Below, piece after piece: positions 21,081-31,880 of a stretch of 64,000 nt of DNA (its first letter is position 1; every line of letters starts with the position of its first letter). The translations under genes and the position numbers were made by a program. Origin of the DNA: Siphonodentalium dalli (Eukaryota > Mollusca > Scaphopoda > Gadilida > Siphonodentaliidae); NCBI GenBank assembly GCA_032622095.1, contig CP136067.1, positions 121,555,030-121,619,029 of the forward strand. Reading direction: 5' to 3'. The notes beneath the pieces were generated by a model, which made no database searches, was not told the DNA's origin, and was given only the letters and a program-made list of their open reading frames with translations.

Positions 21081-21636
21081 GGGTGTGAAGTGCTTTAAAT
21101 AGCCATCCGGGTGAAACGCCAATCAGTTAAGCTCAATGAAAAGCTCCAGAAATCTCGGAAAAACACTCAATAATTAAACTTGTCAAATAAGGTTAACAGC
21201 ATTCATACTCATATAGGTTACCCGCAGTATATATGCGACAAAGATGTGAAAATGTGGACAGCAGCTAACTCTCTCACGTTGTGACTATATCACCGGCTAG
21301 ATGATTAAATCGCCTATTAATTATATAATTTTCCATCTGCAGTCTGTTTCATTAACCGATAACAAGTAATTGAAAAAACACATACATGTATTCTTTGCAG
21401 ATGGCAGAAACACATGGGTTTGTAATGCGCTCACTGCTCCGCCACATCTGAACCGCACAATACCATACATTACACGCCGTAACTATACATCGTATTTAAC
21501 TCCACAACGCACCGTATGCACCGTACATACCAGTATATATGTTCCTGCTTTGCGTCAATGTAGTATACATGCATGAGAGTTGGATGGAACACATGCATAC
21601 TACCATGATGTATATAGCAGTGTGACTAAACACCGC

Positions 21637-22620
21637 CCGGACAGCCCGGACCAGCCCGGACCGCCCCTGTGGAGTATAGGGGTGATTTTAAGGGAAATAT
21701 AAGTGCAGGGGTGTTATGGAAACCCACTCACATACGGACAGGGGTCGCGATCACACAGAGGTGTCGCTATTAACCCTCAAAATGCCGGCAACGGCGAATA
21801 TGTTCGCCGCGAATGAAGCTAACAGCCCGGACCGCCCTGTTGCTCTAGGGGTGATTTTAGTGTCCAAATCTGTGCGCGGGTGTCAATGAAAAACAAGGAC
21901 GAGTCGCCCAAGAAAGCCTGTCAATTAACCCCCAAAATGCCGCCGTCGCCGAATATGTTTACCGATAACGAAGCTAACAACCCGGACCAGCCCGGACCGC
22001 CCCTGTTGAGTCTAGGGGTGATTTTAGTGTCCATACATATGCACGGGTGTCAATGAAAGCCACATACGCACGGAGGGTGGTCACGGTCAAACAAAAGTAC
22101 CGATATTAACCCCTAAACTTGCCATATTCAGTCAGAATTACAAATGTGTTCCCCCAATAAAATAACTCACAGCCCGGACCCCCGTATCGCCCTCGTACGG
22201 CTAAGAACTCCTGACATATATATTGCGGAACTACCCTCGACTACACTCACGAAGAAACAAGGGCGAATCGCCCATGAAAGCCTGGCAATTAACCCCCAAA
22301 ATGCCGCCATCGCCGAATATGTTTACCGATAACGAAGCTAACAGTCCGGACCGCCCATGTTGCCTCTAGGGTTGATTTTAGCGTCCATATCTGTGCACTG
22401 GCGTCAATGAACCCATATACGCACGGATGGTGGTCACGGCCAAACAGAAGTGCCGATATTAACCCCTAAACTTGCCAGATTCAGCCAGAATTACAAAATT
22501 GTGCCCCCAATAAAACAATCACAGCCCGGACCCCCGTAATGTCCTCGTACTTCTAATAACTGCTTACATGTATGTTGTGGAACTACCCTCGACACTACAC
22601 TCAGTGCGGGATTGGATGGG
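21637..22620. repeat. Complex satellite with ~155-190 bp units
   Basis: Six units start with AGCCCGGACC(AG)CCC-like words at about 21637, 21824, 21979, 22171, 22342 and 22522. Two unit types alternate after 21979: one with GGGGTGATTTTAGTGTCC and one with CCCGTATCGCCCTCGTAC, so 21979-22341 and 22342-22620 form a higher-order pair. It is GC-richer than the surroundings. Frames in it are not conserved between units. Confidence 0.8.
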
Positions 22621-23407
22621 GAGTGGTAAGTGGAGCGCAGTACAAGCCTATGTGGCAGAAACAGTAATCCAGAAATAAAATGTTGTCATCTCAAAGATGA
22701 ATGCCTGTTTTATAATAATTAATAATTGTCAAAGAAATGCTGATTATAATTTCCACCAGTTCCCTCAATTTGTTTCTGTTTGTGATTCGGCAGATCTGAA
22801 TATTTCAAGAAACTGATTTCAACAAACAGGGAACATTACGTAACTATGCGTTGTTTGCCGGCGTAAAAAATAGTCCCAGATAAATACAGACTCTTTGGTG
22901 TATTAAATGGCGTACAGCTAATGACATAACATTCAATCTGTTCATTTATTTATTTTGTTGGAAAAATATTGGAAGCCATAGTATTTTGAGACGTAGCGTA
23001 CGGAATGTAAACAGACGACAAACCGGAAGTCACAAGTTACCTGGCACTATTTCCTGTTATTAAACGAACGTTTAATATCACGATTTATAGAATGGATTTA
23101 TTGAATGGAATAAGGGTAGGGTCATGTAATAAATAAAAGAATGCACTGCCACATGATATTTAATGCTGCACCAGCGCAGCTCCCCGTCATTGACAACGAC
23201 GTCAACTGTAACTGTAAATGCCTTGACTGTTATGAGGTATGCTATATCAATTAAATGAAGCGATATGGCTTTTCAGTATACCACACGTGGAAGCTGCAAT
23301 TAACACAGAACGACGCAGTGAAGCAAACATGTTAACGGTATCGTACTCGTGTGTTGTGCCTACGTTCTCGCTGTACCATGGTGTAACGAGTCACAGCAAC
23401 CTCGTGT
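22621..23407. other. Unassigned spacer with an F5-like relic
   Basis: TTTAATGCTGCACCAGCGCA and CTCCCCGTCATTGAC at 23159-23196 match the outer segment of the F5 copy at 45111, without palindromes. The rest holds nothing I recognise. Confidence 0.4.
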
Positions 23408-23765
23408 TATAACGTTAACAAGAAAACCAATGTCAGAAATGGTAACGCGCTCATGATCATATATTATATACCCATGATTGTAATTATAGAATATAACATA
23501 TATTGGTTTCACGAATGACCAACTCATAATTCCGTTAAAACAACTAATCCTTCAAAATTATTACAACAACTATATACGGCTTATCACTGAATGTTTCTCA
23601 TGCACCTCACCAGAATTCCCAACTACACCTTTTACCGGACTCGGCCTCCGGGTCGCAGTTCGACTTTTAATCCGTCCCAAAAATCCCATTTCTATAAATA
23701 AAACGCCCATGGCCCATGTATACCAAGAATCCGCGAAACATTATACACGCGGAGCGCGAAACAAG
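23408..23765 (+). repeat. Dispersed repeat R with conserved TATA-like block
   Basis: Shared with 63115-63432 and, in part, with 34250-34975. Conserved blocks are ACAAGAAAACCA, AGTCAGAAATGGTAACGC, CCTTTTACCGGACTCGGCCT, GCAGTTCGACTTTTAATCCG, CTATAAATAAAACGCCCATG and TGTATACCAAGAATC. The order GC-rich block, TATAAATA, then another conserved block resembles a promoter, as in an LTR. I see no LTR termini or coding region. Confidence 0.65.
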
Positions 23766-23779
23766 TTCAGATACGATTA

Positions 23780-23820
23780 CACGATGAAACACGATGAAAC
23801 ACGATGAATCCACGATATAC
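23780..23820. repeat. ACACGATGAA short tandem repeat
   Basis: Three to four imperfect 10-bp units of ACACGATGAA. Confidence 0.8.
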
Positions 23821-23844
23821 ACGCAGTGATGGTTGGAGACTGAA

Positions 23845-23945
23845 TGATTGATTGATTGGGGTTTAACGTCGTTTTAGCAATAAAGCCATATCCTAGCTTC
23901 TCTCACCATACAATCGACAATTTAGCTCCAGGACATCTTCAGCGA
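23845..23945 (-). mobile_element. SINE 3' tail fragment
   Basis: GATTGATTGATTGGGGTTTA plus ACGTCGTTTTAGCAATAAAG is the reverse of the SINE tail seen at 10766 and 62836. The tRNA-like head is missing. Confidence 0.65.
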
Positions 23946-24328
23946 TGCCATCGAGAGAATTTGGGATATACTCAATAAACATGAGCAATTCGTTGTCTAC
24001 AGGGAGATTATCAATTCACAATATAACAGTCTATATGTGGAAATATGAGGGAGAAAACGCTACCATGCGGGTGCCATTTCTTAAGTTGATTAGAAAAGAC
24101 CAGTCGTGAAAAAAAACATGATTCAATGTATTATTATAATCTTATGCACGCAATGTCCTCATCGAATTTAAACATGCATAGCAGTTACACAGAGAGAAAG
24201 TATTTATGACATGCTTTCCAAAGATGGGACATTTGTAGGTTTGTGTGGACGATAGCGACACGACCTAAGTCACTCTGCGATGATACAAGGTGTTTTCAAT
24301 TTCGTTTCGTGAGTTGGACATGATTGCG

Positions 24329-24554
24329 TTAACCCTTTGAGTTCCAGGTCCGATTTTTGTATCAACCCATATACCCTGTGCCAATGCATTCTCTTATATA
24401 TGCGAGTCGACCATAGGTCGCCTCGCATATATAAGAGAATGCATTGGCTTAACAATTTTTTTTGTTTTTTTTTTAAATTTTTTACAATTTTAATAATTTA
24501 TTCTTATATTCTTTAACAGACTTATTTCGTAGGTTTAGGCACTCAAAGGGTTAA
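24329..24554 (+). mobile_element. F4 MITE with a single palindrome
   Basis: Ends TTAACCCTTTGAGTTCC and GGCACTCAAAGGGTTAA with TTAA borders. One whole 67-bp palindrome at 24381-24447, preceded by the usual CCCTGTG and followed by AACAATTTTTTTT and TATTCTTTAACA spacer words shared with F1 and F2. The terminal repeats differ from F1 after the tenth base. It is the only member of this family in the window. Confidence 0.85.
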
Positions 24555-25164
24555 ATGTATATTTTGCACTGTTATCCTGAATGGGTATTGGGTACAACGA
24601 GTTATATAGTTATATACAAACACATGCATAAAGCACATGCATAGCCGCTCTGAACAACCCCAAGAGACTTGGAATTGTCGTTGGAGAGACAAATGGAGTA
24701 TTGGAGTGCTAAAGGTTATACACTTACTCAAGTGAACATTGATTCAAAAGAAAATGTGATTTCTGCAATGTTGACAAAGATAACCATGCTCCGGTATCGA
24801 TTACCGTACGATAGATAATGGTCGATAATTTCAAAGCATTGTTCACATTGACTATTGTGTGTTTAAGTTTTTGTGGTCGTCGTGACTTAGTTTGACAATA
24901 GGGTTTAGCTTCATTTTATCGTCAATCGATGTTACGAACTATGGGTGCGTATGTTTAACTATGTTACCCGTCACGACTTCCATTCAAATTCACTGACTTA
25001 GTTTATAATTCATGAGTCGCTATACATAATCTAAAAACAGTTGAGTGTCATTGACCGTTCATAGCATACATGTACATGCTGCATAATTTATGTTGGTGAT
25101 ATATCCTTCTTTATTTCCTCCATTTTTTAGAGTTTGCATCACAAGTTTGGCATGTTTGTTGTGC
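24555..25164. other. Unassigned spacer
   Basis: No gene or element seen. Confidence 0.35.
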
Positions 25165-26903
25165 CTTGCCAACAAAAATTTGAACCACAGTTCCCCAGCA
25201 CAAAATTTGACCCCAACCCCAATAATATTTAGTCCTATAGAAAGGTAAGAAACTTTCAAATAATAAAAAAACAAATTCACAAAAAAAAGTCCACAAACTT
25301 GTTCAAAATACACAAATAGTAATTGTTACATAATCGCCTGATATATATAGGTAGAAGATATATTATTGCTCTTCAATTTGGTGTATCCCGTGTAAAAATT
25401 GGTGCTGAAGAACTCAGGTTATGATCACAGGTCTGACGCAGACCGGCTGTTTCTGTTTACTCGTTCGACATGATGACCGCTCATATATAGACTCGGTTAT
25501 TATACACTCGCGCACCAAAGACAATATCGAGGGTGAGCATCATACATGTATTTATATTATGCATCATTGGAAGCGTTATTGTTTACTGACCCACTCAAAG
25601 CAATCACACCAAGTGCTTAACGGTCCCATAATTCTCGTATTTATTGAAATATCATTTTCAAAACATGGAAGTGTAAATTATAACTTCACCATTTTGTTCG
25701 AGCCGACATTGAGTACTATTTATAGTTCATACGCAACATAATAAATAGTTAGAAAAGCGAAACAAACACACCCAGATTGAATTAACACGAGTGCCTATTT
25801 GTAAACATACACATGGACAAAAATATAACTCTATTTATTTTTAGAGCGTAAATTCATTGCTTTTGTGATACATATGTGACCCGCCATATCAAATCCAGTC
25901 GGGAGTCGGGATTTTTTTTACCCTGTGCCAATGCATTCTCTTATATATGCGAGGCGACCTATGCATTGGCCTAACAATTTTTTACAATTTTAATATTTTT
26001 TTCTTGTATTCTTTAACAATTTTATAATTTCACCCATACAGAGCCCCAGACAAACATGAGCAGACGACACTCTTATATATGCTTCTATATATGTGTGGGG
26101 CTCCCTGCAGGGTAATGGTGGTTTTTTTATTTTATGTCCTAAAAATTGTCAGAAACATTTATTTAAAAAAAATGATAAAAAAATTGTTAGGCCAATGCAT
26201 TCTCTTATATATGTGAGGCGACCTATGGTCGACTCGCATATATAAGAGAATGCATTGGCACAGGGTAAAAAAAATTCCGACTTCCGACTGGATTTGATAT
26301 GGCGGGTCACATATTTGATTTACATTTGACCAATGACAAATTAGTGTTACGTCACTTCAGCTTACATACCCAATTTGACAAAATGGCAGTCTGGTGAAAT
26401 TATAATTTACACTTCCGGGGTTTGAAGGTGATATTTTCAATAAATACGATAGGTATGGGTCAGTTATGTGGTGTGGATGCTTTGAGTTGCTCGGTGAACA
26501 ATTCCGCTTCTAATGATGTATATAATATATATATTCTACTTACCGCCGATAGTGTTTTTTGAGGCGCGAGTTTGTATAAAAAAAAACGAGTCTTTGACCA
26601 AGCTGGAGCGGATATCATATCGAACGAGTAAAACAAAAAAGCCGATCTACGTCAGACCTGTGCTAATTCTCTTGAACCAATTTTTACACGGGATACATCT
26701 AATTGAAGAGTAATAACGTATCTTTATACCTATATATGTATTTATGTAACAAATACTATTTTTGTGTATTTTGAACAAGTTTGTAAACTTTAAAAACAAA
26801 ATTAATTTTTTAAGTTTTATACCTTTCTATAGGATTATGTATTATTGGGTGGGGTAAATTTTTGTTCTGGGGACATGTGGCCGCAACCAATTGTTTCAAA
26901 TCA
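25165..26903. repeat. Long inverted repeat, ~540-bp arms
   Basis: 25165-25705 and 26378-26903 are reverse complements along their whole length with many substitutions and small gaps. Anchor pairs include TATCCCGTGTAAAAATTGGT (25383) with its inverse at 26677, TCCTATAGAAAGGTA with its inverse near 26825, GTGTAAATTATAACTTCACC (25668) with its inverse near 26393, and CGTATTTATTGAAA with its inverse near 26437. The spacer (25706-26377) holds an F2 copy. No recognised protein is encoded in the arms. It may be an old foldback transposon or a decayed inverted duplication. Confidence 0.85.
25873..26313 (+). mobile_element. F2 MITE with rearranged left palindrome
   Basis: Ends TATGTGACCC and GGGTCACATA. 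The left palindrome (25928-25969) lost most of one arm, and its remaining centre reads GAGGCGACCT, the orientation normally found only in the right palindrome. The right one (26192-26258) is whole. It lies in the spacer of the long inverted repeat. Confidence 0.8.
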
Positions 26904-26905
26904 CT

Positions 26906-27176
26906 TTAACCCTTTCGTGATGTTCGTGACGAGATCTGCGCTGCTGTGGCATTAAATATCCTGTGCCAGTACATTCTCTTATATATACCAGTCTCTTATA
27001 TGGAGCCTCCCATATATAAGAGAATGTACTGGCTTACAATGTCAAGGTAAATATGGTAAGACCAATGTATTCACTTATATATGCGAGGCTCCCTATGTGA
27101 GACTCGCATACTAAAAGATATTGCATTAGCACAGGGTTTTCGCCAAAGTTCAAGAAACTCCAGTTATGGGAGGATT
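26906..27176 (-). mobile_element. F5 MITE with diverged palindromes
   Basis: Starts TTAACCCTTTCGTGATG. Outer segments match the 45111 copy in reverse: GCATTAAATATCCTGTGCC at one end, and ACAGGGTTTTCGCC then GAAACTCCAGTTATGGGAGG at the other. Palindromes at 26966-27032 and 27062-27128 keep the 67-bp layout, but the first has paired substitutions in both arms relative to F1. The right border runs directly into the family G copy. Confidence 0.75.
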
Positions 27177-27582
27177 GAAGGTACTGAAGCCGATTAAACA
27201 CCCTTAAACTACTATTTCTTTGCCTTCGGGGTTAAAAAATATTTGACTCGAGTATAGGAACCTACCTATTAAAGTGATCAGATATTGATTTTTGATGTTA
27301 TTTCAAATGTTTGTGGCCCAGAAATACGCCGTCAAGAGGGTGGTCTCGGTCAAAATTGCGGATGAAGATGGATAACTCTAAAAGCAAGTGATAATACGGC
27401 CATATTTCGTTGAACAAAATGTTGATAAATAACACGTTTTGGGAAATTTATACCATATAGTTGACTGTGGTTAGCATTATTTTGTTGCAAATAATCGATT
27501 CTGATAACGAAAGCATATTTTGAAGAAATGTTGTTGTATCTTGATGATATTGGGACCTTCTGATCGGATTGAGTACATTTAA
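27174..27582 (+). mobile_element. Family G MITE
   Basis: Left end TTGAAGGTACTGAAGCCGAT (worn), right end CTGATCGGATTGAGTACATT plus TTAA. The interior follows the 1238 copy. Confidence 0.75.
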
Positions 27583-28778
27583 CGCATGTATCGATCTATT
27601 CGATCCCCGGAAATAGATTGGGATGTATCAGGCGCAAGCATAAATCAAAGTTCAAAACGCTATATACGGGGATTTAATCAAAACCCACCATAATAGAAAA
27701 ATGAGATAACTCCCTTTCCCGCGTGTCAGTTTGTCATATATCTCATTTGCACATGTAAGCATGTCAGTTTCTCACGTAGTGATCCTTTTAGCATATTCAA
27801 TCGATGCACAAATTTGCTTCCAGTCATTTAGACCCATCCTAACCAGAGATGATTCTGTTAGAAGTAACGTGCAGTGACATATTGACGTGTTGATTAAAGA
27901 CAAATTCAGAGCTCCAGGCTATTTTTTACGAAAAATAAATTTAGGTTCTAGAGTATGAGACTGAGACACGTTTGACATATCTGAACCGAAAATTGCCACA
28001 CGCATGATATAATATTGTGAGATATGTAATTTTTGCACTATTGTGTTCGATATGTTTCGAGGATTTTGTTGTACTATAATTAGGAGATAAATGTATTCTG
28101 TTTAATTAGTCATTCGGGAATTTAGCATAAACTGCTTTTATGCTCGAATTCCAGAATATCCAACCAACCTAATTCAATCCACCAAAATGTTTAAAGAAAC
28201 TGGAACGCCATTGTGTAAACAATGTTTAACAGTTTATATGTTATGTCTCAATCATGTCTCCATGATATCGTCGATATTTTATTGGCATCGAGTTCATTTT
28301 GATGGATCTCTTGGAGTCTCAAAGCAACCTATCCAATACTTTAAATGATAAATTGTTTCGCAATATGCAAACTTTCATTGCATCATCGGGTAGATTTTAT
28401 TGACGGAAAATCTTCAAAATCCTAATAAGCCTATATCTTCATACATTCCCCATATTGCCATCAAAATACTCGGCTCAGCTCGCCATAGGACCTACATCCC
28501 ATCCTTGATATCTGTCTACTCACTTTATACTTCACCCTCATTCTCGACCCTCCTCGTTTTAGGTACTACATTCCAATTATAAGCTAATATTGAGTCCTAC
28601 ATAATTCCATATACAATCAATAATTTGCGTCTCAATATTGTTAAGGGAGAGGAGCAATATTCTAAGTTGAATAACTTGTGCTCCCATCCCTTTTGATTAA
28701 CTCATATCTTATTTCAGTTTCTAATTTGTTAAATGTATTATGTAATGAGGGTAAAAAAAAATATGTTCAAACAGTCTA
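27583..28778. other. Unassigned spacer
   Basis: Short frames only; none has a recognisable motif. No repeat partner found in the window. Confidence 0.35.
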
Positions 28779-29554
28779 CACTGAAGAAAATAAGTTAGTC
28801 AATATGACTAACTTAGGTTAGTCAACTGTTTGTCCACGTGATGACTAATTTAGCTTAGTCATATCACTAAGGCGGAAAATGTGTGATAATGACTATGGTG
28901 ATGTTAGTCATAACGACTAAAGAATGGTTAGTCAAAACGACTAATTAGACCATTAGACTACAATTATGTTAGTCAAAATGACTAGGATTGAGTCATAATG
29001 ACTGTTCTGCGTCACCGAGAAGGTAATTATTTCGAAATTGTGTACAAATAATTTCAATACTCAGCCATATCAATATATTATCCAGAATCAGATACCGAAT
29101 TGAAAGCAGGACAAACTTTCAATCCATTCTCTAAACACAGATGTCAGTTCTGGTCTATTGAGAGGTATAACAGTGTGGTATATGCTTGTTTAACAAGTTT
29201 ATTTTTTCCAAGATGGATGTGGTTTCATGGAATAAGAACACGTTATCCTAATTGTGTCGCCTCTGGTGTGGGAGGGAAGTTCTGATATATATATGCCATT
29301 ATATCCACCATCACGTGCGTTCAATAATAGATCCAATAAAACTGCGATAAAATGGAAATTGAATATTTAGAAATGAATATTAAGCATAATTCAAGGCAGT
29401 GTTGCAATGAGATGTTCTTGGTGTAACTTAGTCACTATGACTAACACCAGAGTTAGTCATAGTGACTCGCTGAAAGATGTGGGTTAGTCAAAATTACCCC
29501 AAATGATTGTGACTAACCCTACGTTAGTCATATTGACCCGATTTTTTCTCAGTG
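28779..29554. mobile_element. CACTG-ended element with subterminal GTTAGTCA motifs
   Basis: Starts CACTGAAGAAAATAAG and ends ATTTTTTCTCAGTG. About ten copies of GTTAGTCA or its inverse, many as full dyads such as GTTAGTCAATATGACTAAC, crowd the first ~230 bp and the last ~135 bp. Arrays of subterminal motifs are typical of transposase-binding regions in CACTA-like and some hAT elements; CACTG ends recall CACTA-like elements. The middle (about 29010-29400) is unrelated sequence without a recognisable protein. Target duplication not resolved. Confidence 0.65.
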
Positions 29555-29584
29555 AGTAAACTGATGTACTAATTATGGGAATTT

Positions 29585-29765
29585 GGTTGGTTTATTTGGG
29601 TTTTATCGTCGTTTCAGGAGGAAAGACCGCGCATAGGGTTTATTTCACCGAGAAATCACTCAACTGTGCATATAAATGTGGAAAACTACTGACAAACACT
29701 CCCGGATACACGAATCAGACTACCTTCCCGCCATGCGACTTGCCAACCGAACCACGGGTACTTAG
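29585..29765 (-). mobile_element. SINE with conserved central domain, reverse
   Basis: In reverse it contains TGATTCGTGTATCCGGGAGT, then GTTTGTCAGTAGTTTTCC, then GAGTGATTTCTCGGTG, ending CGACGATAAAACCCAAATAA. The central block is shared with 49880-50030 and 50462-50683. The tRNA-like head is only partly visible. Confidence 0.65.
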
Positions 29766-30624
29766 GTTATTGGATAATCTTATTGGTGAATAGTTTATAA
29801 TGTCATGAGAACAAACGATATTCAAATGTCATAATATGCAATCCCATGTTGCTGAACTATATGCACGGTGCATATACATGTCTTGCGATAATCAATCAAT
29901 AAAATATGAAGTTGACTATAAAGTGAAATTCCCGGGTGAACGTCATGATTGATGATTTGATAATAAACAGTGCCGCGGAGGGTTTGCATGGCAATACGAC
30001 AATAGGTGCCACCTAGTGCATGGTGAACGGAATGAATAATATAAATTAGCCAAGTTTGGGAACGCTAATGGTTGCACTATGTGTTATTTCCATGGTTTGC
30101 ACGTGATCTACAATGCAGGTTCAATGCAAAAAGTCGGCCATAACATTAAGCCATTAGACAATGGTTCGTTCTTTTTCATCTTGAAATAGACAACCCAAAA
30201 ACTTCCTCAAACCGTTGCCAAAATGTATTTAAAATATGAAAGAGACCCTGTCCTATACTGACTGAGTCGCATTCCTGATATAATTTATATTAAGTTGAAC
30301 TAAATGTAGGAATGCAAAGAACGTGTAAACCTACCAGTTGGAGAGAACATATTTCGTATATTAATTCCATTTCAAGAGAAAGAATCTTCGCTAAGAGTTA
30401 AGAACTATGATATTATGTCTCTTTTTGTGAGAGACCTGTGTATTCGACATGCTTAAACTTTTTTCGAGGTATGTAACTAATTTGTTTAAGAAGTGCTTTA
30501 ATGTGAAATACTATTATCTTTATTAGTGTGCTCGGTCGTTATTAACAGTTCTGTCTTTTCATTGGAACATTTACCTTTGCCAATATTCACTTAAAATTAT
30601 CCAGTTGATGCTCAGAAACATTAC
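29766..30624. other. Unassigned spacer
   Basis: No gene or element recognised. Confidence 0.35.
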
Positions 30625-30876
30625 CAAGCCTTGAAATAGTGTGTCTGTCATTTGCAGAATGGGGTTCCCAGAGGGTGAATTTAGTGACGCTACCCCGCAT
30701 AGCGGGCTAGCATCACCAAATTCACCCTCTGGGAACCTCATTCTGATGAGGTGTAAGCAGAATGAGGTCCCTAGAGGGTGAATTTGGTGATGCTAGCCCG
30801 CTATACGGGGTAGCATCACTAAATTCACCCTCTGGGGACCTCATTCTGCAAATGACAGGCACGCTATTTCAAGGCA
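30625..30876. mobile_element. Family P double-hairpin element
   Basis: Left end CAAGCCTTGAAATAGTG. Two near-perfect hairpins of about 90 bp each (roughly 30656-30746 and 30758-30849) have GGGTGAATTTAGTGA arms and a CCCGCATAGCGGG-type centre. The right end reads CACGCTATTTCAAGGC and then departs from the expected CTTG, so the 8-bp target duplication cannot be confirmed here. Confidence 0.85.
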
Positions 30877-30900
30877 CTGTTTTCTTCCTTATATTTCATT

Positions 30901-31142
30901 TTAACCCTTCCTATACTGAATGGATTCTCACATTCACTCATATCATTATACATTGGAATGGTATATTATTCATTTGGAGGGATGTTCAGGTAATAAAGCA
31001 GACGATAGACATACGAAACTATTATGCAGTGCAGATGTATTTCTACTAATTGGTTAGAAATATTCAGATAATAACTTAAACAAACTGCCTCTGAACAATT
31101 GGTAACTACTTGTCAATGAGTATTTAGCATAGAACGGGTTAA
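30901..31142 (-). mobile_element. Family C MITE, reverse
   Basis: TTAACCCTTCCTATACTGAA at the left and AGCATAGAACGGGTTAA at the right with TTAA borders. CATTTGGAGGGATGTTCAGG matches the family interior. Confidence 0.8.
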
Positions 31143-31675
31143 TCATCGCCTGCAATGGGAGTTGAAACAAATTTAAAATGTGGCATATGTTTCAAATGTA
31201 TAAATGAAGAAACCATCAGCTGTCATGACTTGTCAAGAGAAAAGTCTCGAAACCACGTTATATAGTGAGCAACCTTGGTCAGCATGGGTTTCCATGCGTT
31301 ACCTGCAGGTGCCAATACTATAAAAACTTCTGTACAAGTCGGTAAAAATGAATGTCAGCAGTTTATATGTATAACCATAATGTCCATAAACCGCTTCTAT
31401 TGATATCATGCGAAACTGATTGTGGTTGCTAAAGTCTTAATTGTAACAGCACCAGAACAACTTCCTGTTAATCGTGTATATAGGAAACAACGTTCTTGTT
31501 GACTCGATTACTCGAGTCATGGCAGTGTGGTGACGTGTTTTACGCGCGTTGTCTACGACCAGGCCATGCGCACGGGTGTAGATATAAAACAATATGTGAT
31601 CCTCCGTAGGATAGGGTATCATATAATATGTGATCCTCGTCTCAGGAGTCACTCGTGGCTCAATGAAGGCAGGAT
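31143..31675. other. Unassigned spacer, frames only
   Basis: The segment 31437-31675 has a minus-strand frame without recognisable motifs. GATCCTCCGTAGGAT at about 31600 recurs as TATCCTCCGTATAGGATCAG at 32060, which may mark the ends of an element enclosing the hairpin and the 35-bp repeats. Confidence 0.35.
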
Positions 31676-31745
31676 CATATATCAAAATGAGAGGATATGG
31701 TGATCCCACGAAAAGGGGATCACCATATCCTCTCATTTTGATATG
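31676..31745. repeat. Perfect 29-bp-stem hairpin
   Basis: ATATCAAAATGAGAGGATAT plus GGTGATCCC pairs perfectly with its inverse across an 8-nt loop (ACGAAAAG). Confidence 0.9.
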
Positions 31746-31781
31746 TAATCCTAAAATAAGAAAAATTTGTATTAACTAAAT

Positions 31782-31880
31782 AACGGAGATATTTGAAGAA
31801 GTGTTTTTGACGAAATAACGGAAATATTTGAAGAAGTGTTTTGGGCGAAATAACGGAAATATTTGAAGAAGTGTTTTAAT
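31782..31880. repeat. 35-bp tandem repeat, three units
   Basis: ATAACGGAAATATTTGAAGA plus AGTGTTTT and a variable GGGCGAA tail is repeated three times. Confidence 0.9.
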
